7,770 bases of DNA from an uncultured Bacteroidota bacterium (GCA_903835145.1 CAILMA010000025.1:1-7770); one strand, 5' to 3'; shown: positions 1 through 6,228, counted from the first letter of the stretch. Notes: generated from the letters alone by a model not told the origin. Numbers and translations are program-made.

Positions 1-2247
1 ACCGCTAAAGTAAGTAAGTGTATACATATAAGTATCAATGTCGCATGGCTGGCCGTTAAACGTGCCATCCCATCCCTTGCCCTGCATATCAGAAGTAAAC
101 ACGACCTGACCCCAACGGTTCAAAACTGTGAACACGTATCCCGAAGCCGGGCAACCCGGCTGAATAGTAGGGCGGAAGACGTCGTTCAATCCATCGCCAT
201 TAGGCGTAAATGCGCTTGGTACGTTGAGCCAGCAGCTGCAATAACCAGTAGTTACACGTACCGTATCGAGTATTTCACACTGATCTTTGCTTATCATTAC
301 ATACCAGGTACCACTATCAGTAAATGTGCGGTTAGGGGTCGAAACGCCATCATCCCACATTACACTGCCACCTTCAGGCACATTGCAACTCACACTATAC
401 CTGACTGGCTTATCCTTACAAATAAACGTATCAGGGATATTTTGACTAAAATAAAAGAAATTGACGTTTATGGTATCAGAAGCCTTGCAGCCATACTGGG
501 TTACAGTAACATAGTAACTCCCGGTATGGTCAGCTGAATAAACACTATCAGTGCTGCCATCCTGCCATAGATATTTGATGTCTTTTCCTGGCAGCGGTAC
601 AGTGATAGGATAGTTCATACATACAGTAGCGTCAGGGCCAAGATCAATGGAAAGACTGCGTGATGTAACAATGAAAGTATCAATATTATCAGAGCAATAC
701 CCTGTGCCATCAACGTAATAAGTGCCTGGAATTGAATCTGTAAACGACGGTGCGGTAGACCCATCCTGCCATTTATTAGTGCCGAACCCAGTTGGTGCTA
801 CAAGTGTAAAATGACCCGGCGCGCAGAAGAAAGTATCGGTGGTTTTGGTGTTCACGATGTGAGCGTCAAACTTCACGTGGCAGGTATCAATGGTAAGATG
901 GCAACCACTGTCGCAATTGGCGATGTAATTACCTGAAGCTGTTACTGTCGTCGTTTGCCCGGTAGACCCGTTACTCCAAACATAATCGGTATATCCAGGT
1001 AAAGTTGTAAGGGTAATACTGCCAACTGAAGCGCACACCACTGTGTCCTGATTGTGATAGCTGGTATCAACAGACCCGGGCACTACGTACACATTTGGCA
1101 AGCCAAAAACATAGTACGTACCCGATACAAGGTTAACTGCCCGGCTGGTATAAGTACAACCGGAACCAGAGACATTAGGATTGGCTATACAATCCAGATA
1201 AGTAACCGGCATGCTCACCATACCACCGAGATAAATTTTATTGTCACAAGCCAGCTTCATACTCGGATAAACCGGAATTGAAGTTGAATTAACGGTATAC
1301 TGAGAGGCCCTGATAGCAGCGGCAGTACTCAGCGTTACATCATATTGGTACAGGTAAGTGGGGCCACCACCAAATGTTCCGGTATTTTGAATGGTATAAA
1401 CCTTTGTATTGTCAGGAGAAAACTCACAACCATAAGACATGTCCAAAGAGTCAAGCAAACGGCAATTAGAAACGGTTCCCGTATTGGCATCGAAATCATA
1501 CAGTTCTGTGCCAACTCCGAGTGCAACATAAGACCCGTTATTCCAGCCTGTTGATACCAATTTTGTTCTATCCGGGCTGATGCGGAACTGCCCAATGCTG
1601 TAACCGCCAAATGCTGTAAGCGTACCAACATTAGAAACAACAGGCCCAGTGATACCCGCAGCAGTAATGTTATAAACTCTGAAAACGGTACTATCCTCGC
1701 GGTGGGTTACCAGCCATACGTTGCAATGATTGCCCTGAACCGAAATCATATGTTCGCCCATAGCAGTATCAAGCAGGGTACTTTTGGTAGAAGCTATAAC
1801 ATCTCCGAGACCGCCGTCAAGCGACATATCAACTATGCAGTATTCGAGCCTTTTATTACCTACCATGTAGCTCTCCAGAGAGAATAAATAATATTGGTTT
1901 GGATTGCCGGTTACCGGCACAATTTGCGCGCCTTGTGAGGTACTTGTGGTACCAAAGGGGAAATTAGTGACGTGCGATCCGTTTGGCATTCTTGCACCCG
2001 TACGGTTGTAAACAGTATCACCGTCGGAATAAAAAAGAAGATTGCCGGAGGCGTCGCTAACGCTGGCGGTGCCCTCGCTTGTGTTCATTCCCGTCGTAAT
2101 TGCGACAGGCGAACCAGTATTAAAATTGAGCCCGGCATTAGTTCCAAAAGCCCACACCTTGTTTTGGTTGGTGTTATATTGACCATAGCTTACCGCAGCA
2201 AAGCAGGTACACAAAACAGCCAGATAGAGGATAATATTTTTTGCCAT
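1..2247 (-). CDS. Large secreted T9SS cargo, type B sorting domain, partial (C-terminus cut)
   Basis: The reading frame is open for 749 codons from the ATG at 2247 to the window edge, so only the last part of the C-terminus, probably a few tens of residues or fewer, is missing. Residues 1-22 form a signal peptide (hydrophobic run, then SYG|Q). Residues about 25-400 start with VWAFGTNAGLNF and resemble the beta-propeller-like N-terminal regions common in Bacteroidota adhesin-like proteins. Four Ig/PKD-like units follow, each with a W-x-D/N-G core and a later G-x-Y/W-Y/I-V/A type strand; the key tryptophans are at about 424, 493, 561 and 631. From about residue 675 comes CxC, PSAFTPNGDGLNDVF, LNRWG and WDG, which is the gliding-motility-associated C-terminal domain (CHU_C type B signal). 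The product is inferred to leave the cell through the T9SS and to be attached to the surface or released. Its ligand cannot be read from the sequence. The start follows the promoter candidate at 2373-2408. Confidence 0.9.
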   Translation of the reverse strand, partial: MAKNIILYLAVLCTCFAAVSYGQYNTNQNKVWAFGTNAGLNFNTGSPVAITTGMNTSEGTASVSDASGNLLFYSDGDTVYNRTGARMPNGSHVTNFPFGTTSTSQGAQIVPVTGNPNQYYLFSLESYMVGNKRLEYCIVDMSLDGGLGDVIASTKSTLLDTAMGEHMISVQGNHCNVWLVTHREDSTVFRVYNITAAGITGPVVSNVGTLTAFGGYSIGQFRISPDRTKLVSTGWNNGSYVALGVGTELYDFDANTGTVSNCRLLDSLDMSYGCEFSPDNTKVYTIQNTGTFGGGPTYLYQYDVTLSTAAAIRASQYTVNSTSIPVYPSMKLACDNKIYLGGMVSMPVTYLDCIANPNVSGSGCTYTSRAVNLVSGTYYVFGLPNVYVVPGSVDTSYHNQDTVVCASVGSITLTTLPGYTDYVWSNGSTGQTTTVTASGNYIANCDSGCHLTIDTCHVKFDAHIVNTKTTDTFFCAPGHFTLVAPTGFGTNKWQDGSTAPSFTDSIPGTYYVDGTGYCSDNIDTFIVTSRSLSIDLGPDATVCMNYPITVPLPGKDIKYLWQDGSTDSVYSADHTGSYYVTVTQYGCKASDTINVNFFYFSQNIPDTFICKDKPVRYSVSCNVPEGGSVMWDDGVSTPNRTFTDSGTWYVMISKDQCEILDTVRVTTGYCSCWLNVPSAFTPNGDGLNDVFRPTIQPGCPASGYVFTVLNRWGQVVFTSDMQGKGWDGTFNGQPCDIDTYMYTLTYFSG

Positions 2248-2315
2248 TTTAAACGGGATTATGGAAAGTTAGCATAAAATTAATACTTAACCGGTATATT
2301 ATTAAGCACATAGAC

Positions 2316-2357
2316 AAAAAAAACGCCTAAAAGGTTGGGTTTTAAACAGAATTAGGC
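2316..2357 (-). promoter_or_regulatory. Leader hairpin followed by eight T's: possible attenuator
   Basis: On the minus strand, GCCTAA (2357-2352) can pair with TTAGGC (2330-2325) across a 21-base loop. One G and then eight consecutive T's (2323-2316) follow. The order hairpin then T-tract fits termination only for leftward transcription, that is, inside the leader of the T9SS gene starting at 2247. The stem is only six base pairs with a wide loop, so it would be a weak terminator. It may be a regulatory attenuator, a protective 5' stem, or chance in an AT-rich region. Confidence 0.3.
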
Positions 2358-2362
2358 CAAGA

Positions 2363-2395
2363 TTTGTTTACACAAACGTAATTTTTATATCTTTA
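2363..2395 (+). promoter_or_regulatory. Bacteroidota-type promoter candidate for the lysine-rich protein gene
   Basis: TTTG at 2363-2366 is followed after 21 bases by TATCTTTA at 2388-2395, which differs from TAnnTTTG only in the last base. The predicted transcription start is about 2399, leaving a leader of roughly 16 bases before the ATG at 2415. TTTGT (2363-2367) and ACAAA (2372-2376) form a short dyad inside the element. It lies between the two core elements of this promoter and overlaps the -7 box of the leftward promoter. Confidence 0.5.
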
Positions 2396-2408
2396 AAGCC
2401 TAAACAAA
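2373..2408 (-). promoter_or_regulatory. Bacteroidota-type promoter candidate for the T9SS type B gene
   Basis: The minus strand reads TACGTTTG at 2380-2373, a full match to the Bacteroidota -7 box TAnnTTTG. A TTTG at 2408-2405 lies 24 bases upstream, slightly further than the usual 17-23 for the -33 element. The predicted start of transcription is near 2368, giving a leader of about 120 bases. The element is interleaved with the rightward promoter at 2363-2395. Confidence 0.5.
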
Positions 2409-2414
2409 CTATTT

Positions 2415-2711
2415 ATGAAGAAATTGATTTTCATGTTGGTAGCATTGGTGATGCTCGCCGGACCAGGTTTTGCTCAGGATAAAATGGAGAAAAAAGGCAA
2501 ACCGGGCAAGGAAAAAATGGAGAAAAAAGACCACAAGGGGAAGGAGGGACGACCACCCGGAGCTCCGAAAGATAAAAAAATGAAAAAAGATGGCACTCCG
2601 GATATGCGGTACAAGGAAAACAAAGAGAAAAAAATGGAAGGCCCAAAAAAGAAGGACGGCACTCCTGACATGAGGCATAAGAAAAACAAAGAGGCCGCAA
2701 CTAAAAAATAA
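2415..2711 (+). CDS. Small exported lysine-rich protein with DGTPDMR repeats
   Basis: Function unknown. The 98-residue product has a clear signal peptide (MKKLIFMLVALVMLAGPGFA, cleavage predicted before Q21). By hand count the remaining 78 residues contain 27 Lys, 3 Arg and 15 Asp/Glu, no Cys, and no hydrophobic stretch, so the mature protein should be soluble, strongly basic, periplasmic or outside the cell, and probably disordered. The first part has KxEKKGKPGKEKMEKK-like tracts. The second has two copies of KKDGTPDMR[Y/H]K[E/K]NKE at residues 57-71 and 79-93. From memory, DGTPDMRYK-like motifs recur in small Bacteroidota exported proteins of unknown role. Binding to nucleic acid, phosphate-rich polymer or anionic envelope glycans is possible on charge alone, but nothing in the sequence proves it. 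The gene stands alone, with its own promoter candidate and a strong terminator at 2751-2786. Confidence 0.85.
   Translation: MKKLIFMLVALVMLAGPGFAQDKMEKKGKPGKEKMEKKDHKGKEGRPPGAPKDKKMKKDGTPDMRYKENKEKKMEGPKKKDGTPDMRHKKNKEAATKK
2583..2693 (+). repeat. Two in-frame 15-codon repeats (KKDGTPDMR motif)
   Basis: The copies lie at 2583-2627 and 2649-2693, 66 bases start to start. They differ at two amino acids (Tyr/His, Glu/Lys) but at six synonymous codons (two Lys, two Asp, Pro, Arg). The conservation is therefore at the protein level and not the trace of a recent DNA duplication. Confidence 0.8.
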
Positions 2712-2750
2712 GATTGATTTAGTATTTTATATGTCGAGGCTGAAATATTC

Positions 2751-2786
2751 AAATAAATACCCCGTCATTTGGCGGGGTATTTATTT
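2751..2786 (+). terminator. Rho-independent terminator after the lysine-rich gene
   Basis: A perfect 14-bp stem pairs AAATAAATACCCCG (2751-2764) with CGGGGTATTTATTT (2773-2786) around an 8-base loop. The GC-rich top and T-rich 3' arm give the classical terminator shape, 39 bases after the stop codon. Because the 5' arm is A-rich, it could also act on leftward transcripts. It separates the lysine-rich gene from the downstream lipoprotein gene. Confidence 0.88.
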
Positions 2787-2853
2787 GATTGTGAATTTAT
2801 ATTTAATTTTAAAAATTCGGCGAAAAGGAATCGGCGCTTAAAAATCAATAAAG

Positions 2854-2861
2854 TATATTTG
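2854..2861 (+). promoter_or_regulatory. -7 promoter box three bases upstream of the lipoprotein ATG
   Basis: TATATTTG matches TAnnTTTG exactly and ends at 2861, with the ATG at 2865. Bacteroidota transcripts usually start a few bases after this box, so the mRNA would begin at or next to the start codon (leaderless). No clear TTG is present at the expected -33 distance, which lowers confidence. Confidence 0.5.
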
Positions 2862-2864
2862 CGT

Positions 2865-3419
2865 ATGCGCTCTCTTTTTAAACTTTCTATTTTGCCGTTA
2901 CTCGGCATCGTGCTCGCTTCCTGCGGAGGTTCCAACGGCGACAACAGCTGGGTACATTACACTTCGCCGCAAGGTGCATTTTCTGTGAGTTTCCCTTCTC
3001 AGCCAAAGACATCTGAAAAAACTGAAGTGACTGCTTTTGGCAAGCAGGTGGTACATTTTGTGACCTGGAGGCCAAAGACTTTTTCTATTGATAAATTCAA
3101 ACTTTTTGAAGTGAGCTATACCGATTGCCCAGCCAGGTTTATAAGTGATTCGTTGATGACAGATATTATGCTCGATAGCAGCATTAGAATAAGAAAAAGA
3201 GATTTTACTGACAGAGACATCAGCACACAGCCCATAGACCTGAATGGCTACCCCGGCCGCTCATTTATGTATGAGATACCGCATGACAACAATGAAGTAA
3301 TTGTGAAGCAATGTATAACCAACAACAGGCGTTATGACCTTGTGGTTATAGCCCGGCGCGATCAGGGCACTAACCCGGAAATCGCTGAATTTTTTAACTC
3401 TTTTACAGCGTTGAAATAA
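2865..3419 (+). CDS. Lipoprotein of unknown function, possibly PsbP/Mog1-like fold
   Basis: The 184-residue product starts MRSLFKLSILPLLGIVLASC. The lipobox LASC puts the lipidated cysteine at residue 20, so it is an exported lipoprotein. The frame is open upstream to a TTG at 2769, but that start lies inside the terminator and would bury the signal peptide, so 2865 is chosen. The mature domain runs from about residue 28 (WVHYTSPQGAFSVSFPSQPK) to the end, with the pattern F-S-V-x-F-P-x-x-P, a central GYPGRSF, an IVKQ strand, RRYDLVV and a final FFNSF. This layout resembles small single-domain alpha/beta proteins of the PsbP/Mog1/DUF1795 type, but that is a fold-level guess. Two cysteines besides C20 are present (in YTDCPA and VKQCIT) and could form a disulfide. 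The gene is monocistronic between two terminators. Its role is unknown. Confidence 0.85.
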   Translation: MRSLFKLSILPLLGIVLASCGGSNGDNSWVHYTSPQGAFSVSFPSQPKTSEKTEVTAFGKQVVHFVTWRPKTFSIDKFKLFEVSYTDCPARFISDSLMTDIMLDSSIRIRKRDFTDRDISTQPIDLNGYPGRSFMYEIPHDNNEVIVKQCITNNRRYDLVVIARRDQGTNPEIAEFFNSFTALK

Positions 3420-3445
3420 GCCTTTTGCCGCTCCGCGATGTAAAT

Positions 3446-3488
3446 AAATAACCCTGTTCGCAAACGAAGCAAGCAGGGTTATTTTTTT
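3446..3488. terminator. Hairpin terminator between the convergent lipoprotein and arginase genes
   Basis: AAATAACCCTG (3446-3456) pairs perfectly with CAGGGTTATTT (3474-3484), and the T-run 3482-3488 follows on the plus strand. Reading leftward, the opposite arm gives a T-rich tail too (TTATTTATTTA), so it can serve both the lipoprotein gene ending at 3419 and the arginase gene ending at 3532. The 17-base loop contains TTCG and CGAA, which may add a short inner stem. Confidence 0.85.
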
Positions 3489-3531
3489 CTATTGTGGGAG
3501 TATGGATTTCGCTTTAATAGCAATCGAACCG

Positions 3532-4479
3532 TTAGTTCAGCAACAATAAATTCACGCTACGCTGCAAGATGTTAAAGGCTATTTCTGCCATCATATTTTC
3601 TTTATCGAGCGTAGGGTTTACCTCGGCAATTTCGAAGCAACAGATTTTATGGTGCTGCATGAAGGAAGCGACCAGATCTTCTGCTTCGCGCTCCCTGAGC
3701 CCGTTGCTCACCGGGGTACCGGTGCCGCGAGATATGGAACTATCGAGGCTATCAACATCAAACGTAACATAAATATCATCGCAGCTCGCAAGGTGCTGAA
3801 ATGTTTGCCGCACCACATTCTCAGTGCCTTTACGCCTTACCTCCGCCACTGGTATTACCTTAATGTTGCCCTTTTTAATAATTGCTTCTTCTTCTTTTTC
3901 AAAGTCGCGAAGCGCAATGAATACGATATCCTCTGGCAAAACCTTGGGCTCAATCTTTCCTATGTTCTTCAGTTTTTTCCAATAATCGAGGGTTTGAGGG
4001 TCGGGGTTATGAAGCTGGTTTTCAATATTGTCATCTCCAAGACTTATGGACAGCGGCATGCCGTGCATGTTGCCTGAGGGCGTAGTAAATGGAGAATGCA
4101 TATCGGCATGTGCATCAATCCACACAATACCCAATCGGCGTTTAGGCCGCGCCATCCGCAACCCGGCAATGGTAGCACCTGCGGTACTGTGATCCCCTGC
4201 CAGAATAAGGGGAAACAAGCCTGATTTTACGGTCTCACATACCGATTTGGAGACACGCTCGTACATGGTGTAAATACCGGCTATACGCTTGGCATATGGC
4301 GACGCTACAGGCTCATACAGTAGCCTGTTTTCATTCTCAACTATCTCTGATGGAAAATTTACAAAAAGGTTGCTCATAAAGTCAAGAGCCGCAATCTTGA
4401 TTGCATCAATACCCAGACTTGCGCCACGGGTGCCTGCACCTATCTCTGATCGAACTTCAATTATCTTTATATTGCGCAT
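3532..4479 (-). CDS. Arginase-family hydrolase (ureohydrolase)
   Basis: The 315-residue product is a full-length ureohydrolase, likely cytoplasmic and probably converting L-arginine to L-ornithine and urea. The binuclear Mn ligands are all present: H97 in AGDHS, D122/H124/D126 in DAHAD, and D241/D243 in FDVDSLD. The catalytic-loop residues S135, N137 and H139 (SGNMHG), T255 in TGTPV and E286 in EVNP match human arginase S137, N139, H141, T246 and E277. LRD at 190-192, matching human D181, favours arginase over agmatinase. Two substrate-contact positions differ: human N130 is H128 here, and human D183 is E194. From memory, the DMHSP form occurs in other Bacteroidota arginases, so this may be lineage normal. 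Residues about 149-180 form a longer insertion. No other arginine or urea gene is adjacent. rocF would be a reasonable symbol if arginase activity were confirmed. The start is supported by a promoter box just upstream. Confidence 0.9.
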   Translation of the reverse strand: MRNIKIIEVRSEIGAGTRGASLGIDAIKIAALDFMSNLFVNFPSEIVENENRLLYEPVASPYAKRIAGIYTMYERVSKSVCETVKSGLFPLILAGDHSTAGATIAGLRMARPKRRLGIVWIDAHADMHSPFTTPSGNMHGMPLSISLGDDNIENQLHNPDPQTLDYWKKLKNIGKIEPKVLPEDIVFIALRDFEKEEEAIIKKGNIKVIPVAEVRRKGTENVVRQTFQHLASCDDIYVTFDVDSLDSSISRGTGTPVSNGLREREAEDLVASFMQHHKICCFEIAEVNPTLDKENMMAEIAFNILQRSVNLLLLN

Positions 4480-4484
4480 AGTGA

Positions 4485-4517
4485 CAAAGATAGAAAGATG
4501 TGCGTAGATAGCGAAAA
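4485..4517 (-). promoter_or_regulatory. Promoter candidate for the arginase gene, near-leaderless
   Basis: The minus strand reads TATCTTTG at 4492-4485, a full match to TAnnTTTG. Twenty bases upstream is TTTC (4516-4513), one base off the TTTG -33 element. Only five bases separate the -7 box from the ATG at 4479, so the transcript is predicted to start at, or one or two bases before, the start codon. Confidence 0.55.
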
Positions 4518-4670
4518 GTAGCGTATAGAAAAGATTAATTATGAATGTCGCAGAAAAAACGATGCTTGTAAAAAGTCTGGTTCTTTTGCCAACAATAGAA
4601 CGGCTGTCAACTACCCGAACGGGAGCAACCCCTTTTCATATTTAAACAAGTGATTTAGAAACAATTATTA

Positions 4671-5483
4671 ATGCTATTTTCGCTGCATGCAGGTAATCTT
4701 AACCTGAAACAATATAGTGCTGTGCAATTAACACCATTAGGCTACAAAAAGATAAGCAGAGGAAGGGAAAAAAAAGCGTATCCCCATCAATGGTGTGTTG
4801 CGTTAGCATGGTTCATCTCAGCAGTCATCCCGGCCCGCCATTGGTATAAAGCTGCACTGAAATCAACGCTCGTAACAGCTTCTGTACTTTCCCTTTTTAG
4901 AAAAAACAAACCGGCTTTCCGCCTCACCCGAGCCAATCACCTTAACCGGCTGCTGTCGCTGCTAACCCGTACTGACACCCCTTTTCACATCCCCTACCGC
5001 AACTATGGTATGGAAATACTTCACGGTGCATCGGGCACTATTTTTTGTTCGGTTCATCTCCCTTTAGCTAAAGTTTCCATCAGGGCTATGGTAGAGCAAC
5101 AAATACCCATAAACGCTGCAATCACAGGGGCCCGCCTTCCTGATGGCAAAATGTCGCTCTTCGGTAGTGAAGAAAAAATACCTGCAATTTTCGGCGATGC
5201 ATTTGTGCTGGTGAAAGCAAAAAAAGTGCTGGACCGCGGTGGTAATGTGATACTGATGATAGACCGGTATTCCAACGATAAACTATCGCCCAACATCATG
5301 CACTTTTGTGGTAAAATAGATGCCAGAATGGTCTTTTATTTTTCCCACCTGAAGCGTGACGGAATCATAGACAACATCTATACCGAGGCTCCCTACCCGG
5401 GTTGTAAAAACGAAACTGAAATCAAAGAAAATATTGCGTTCTTAAAACGAAAAACAGCCGAAATAATAGCTGAAATGAATTAA
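4671..5483 (+). CDS. Putative LpxL/HtrB-like acyltransferase relative, degenerate; otherwise unknown
   Basis: The 270-residue product has no signal peptide. An in-frame TAG at 4656-4658 makes the ATG at 4671 the first possible start. Residues about 41-55 (WCVALAWFISAVIPA) are hydrophobic and could anchor it to the inner membrane. The second half resembles the lipid A acyltransferase family in layout: GTIFCSVHLPLAK (122-134) sits where the HX4(D/E) catalytic motif would be, GGNVILMIDR (190-199) resembles the G-x-V-x-x-x-x-D strand, and MHFCGKIDARM (210-220) resembles the FFGR segment. However, H129 is followed four residues later by K134, not Asp or Glu, so the usual catalytic acid is missing. 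It may be an inactive or repurposed homologue, or the resemblance may be false. It is divergent from the arginase gene and convergent with the AhpD-like gene. No good promoter box or terminator was found. Confidence 0.8.
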   Translation: MLFSLHAGNLNLKQYSAVQLTPLGYKKISRGREKKAYPHQWCVALAWFISAVIPARHWYKAALKSTLVTASVLSLFRKNKPAFRLTRANHLNRLLSLLTRTDTPFHIPYRNYGMEILHGASGTIFCSVHLPLAKVSIRAMVEQQIPINAAITGARLPDGKMSLFGSEEKIPAIFGDAFVLVKAKKVLDRGGNVILMIDRYSNDKLSPNIMHFCGKIDARMVFYFSHLKRDGIIDNIYTEAPYPGCKNETEIKENIAFLKRKTAEIIAEMN

Positions 5484-5585
5484 TACCCTTAACGAATTTT
5501 TACTGTATTGGAGGACATACCGATGGCTCCCTCTGCCATGTGGATGAGGTTGAATTTACGTTGTGACCCGTTGCTCCCAAGAAAT

Positions 5586-6176
5586 TTAAATCGCCGTGCA
5601 AAGACCCTTTATAACTGCCGCAAGTCTTATGGAATCATAAATTCTTGGCTCACTGGTACCCAATGCTTTCACCGAATTTTCGTGTGATGTTACACAACGT
5701 TCGCAGCCATTAACTGCGGAAACTGCCAGACTCATCAGCTCGAACATTTCCTTACCTACCACTGGCCCCATCATTACACTCATGCGTAGTCCGGCAGGTG
5801 TTTTTTCGTAGTACTCATTACCTGCCATATAGTGCCTGAAGCGGTACAGTACATTATTCACGTTCATGATAGAAACACAGGCATGTGTTTCTGCTATTTC
5901 TTCGGCTATCGCACCCTCACGCACAGCAAGCCGCTCAAATGCACCAATCAGGGTTTCATTTTTTTCATTTGCAGCTATGGACAACGCAATAAGGTAAGCC
6001 TCCTTTTTACTCAGGTTCTTGCTGCCCAGCATCGTTGAAACGTTGAGTTTCAGATCCCGCAGGTATTTGTTGTTGGTCGCGGCCAGGGCATTGAGCGATG
6101 GGCTACTAATACCCGCATCGATACCCAGATCCAGAAAAAACCCCATTATGCTTTCATTGTTGGCAAGTGTACTCAT
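5586..6176 (-). CDS. AhpD-like alkylhydroperoxidase (carboxymuconolactone decarboxylase family)
   Basis: The 196-residue product has the length and all-helical character of full-size AhpD, close to the 177 residues of the Mycobacterium tuberculosis enzyme. The C-terminal half carries AVNGCERCVTSHENSVKALG (154-173), the CxxCxxxH redox centre: C158, C161 and H165, with E146 twelve residues before the first cysteine. These match M. tuberculosis E118, C130, C133 and H137. The position of the fifth relay residue, H132, is R160 here. The family reduces peroxides or recycles AhpC with electrons from lipoyl proteins; by analogy this one is a cytoplasmic thiol peroxidase or redox partner. No ahpC, oxyR or dihydrolipoamide gene is nearby. 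The start at 6176 lies 52 bases after the stop of the T9SS gene upstream, with no terminator or promoter box between, so co-transcription is plausible though functionally unexplained. Confidence 0.88.
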   Translation of the reverse strand: MSTLANNESIMGFFLDLGIDAGISSPSLNALAATNNKYLRDLKLNVSTMLGSKNLSKKEAYLIALSIAANEKNETLIGAFERLAVREGAIAEEIAETHACVSIMNVNNVLYRFRHYMAGNEYYEKTPAGLRMSVMMGPVVGKEMFELMSLAVSAVNGCERCVTSHENSVKALGTSEPRIYDSIRLAAVIKGLCTAI

Positions 6177-6228
6177 ATCTATCTTTCTGTTTTTTAATTT
6201 TATACTATTTTCTCAGAAGGCAGCCTAC

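Noticed and set aside
1054..2277. Several plus-strand open frames of 61-101 codons across this stretch.
   Set aside because: They lie opposite the continuous 749-codon T9SS frame, which has recognisable domains throughout, and they show no protein-like features themselves.
2409..2752. Three overlapping minus-strand open frames rich in Phe, Leu, Ser and Pro.
   Set aside because: They are the reverse complement of the lysine codons of the real plus-strand gene; AAA/AAG reads as TTT/CTT, so stops are depleted by composition.
2769..2864. Upstream in-frame extension of the lipoprotein gene from a TTG.
   Set aside because: The TTG lies inside the terminator hairpin, and the extension would place 32 residues before a textbook lipoprotein signal peptide.
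3569..4077. Plus-strand frames of 67 and 142 codons opposite the arginase gene.
   Set aside because: The minus-strand frame carries all ureohydrolase motifs; the plus-strand frames have none and contain low-complexity Phe runs.
4581..4588. TTCTTTTG as a promoter -7 box for the 4671 gene.
   Set aside because: It mismatches the key A of TAnnTTTG, and the nearest TTG is only 12 bases upstream.
4541..4645. Plus-strand 34-codon frame starting ATG AAT GTC upstream of the 4671 gene.
   Set aside because: There is no promoter box or ribosome site, no recognisable motif, and the length is within chance.
4621..5579. Nine-base string GGGAGCAAC at 4621 and its reverse complement at 5571-5579, flanking the 4671-5483 gene.
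   Set aside because: It is too short to be a meaningful inverted repeat; there are no mobile-element genes or target duplications.
5489..5585. Minus-strand stretch of about 31 sense codons (FLGSNGSQRKFNLIH..., ending VKIR and a TAA) just after the AhpD-like gene.
   Set aside because: It reads like protein, but an open run of this length is expected by chance in roughly one case in five. It has no credible start, an in-frame stop lies just upstream, and I recognise no family. It could be a gene remnant, but this is not supported.
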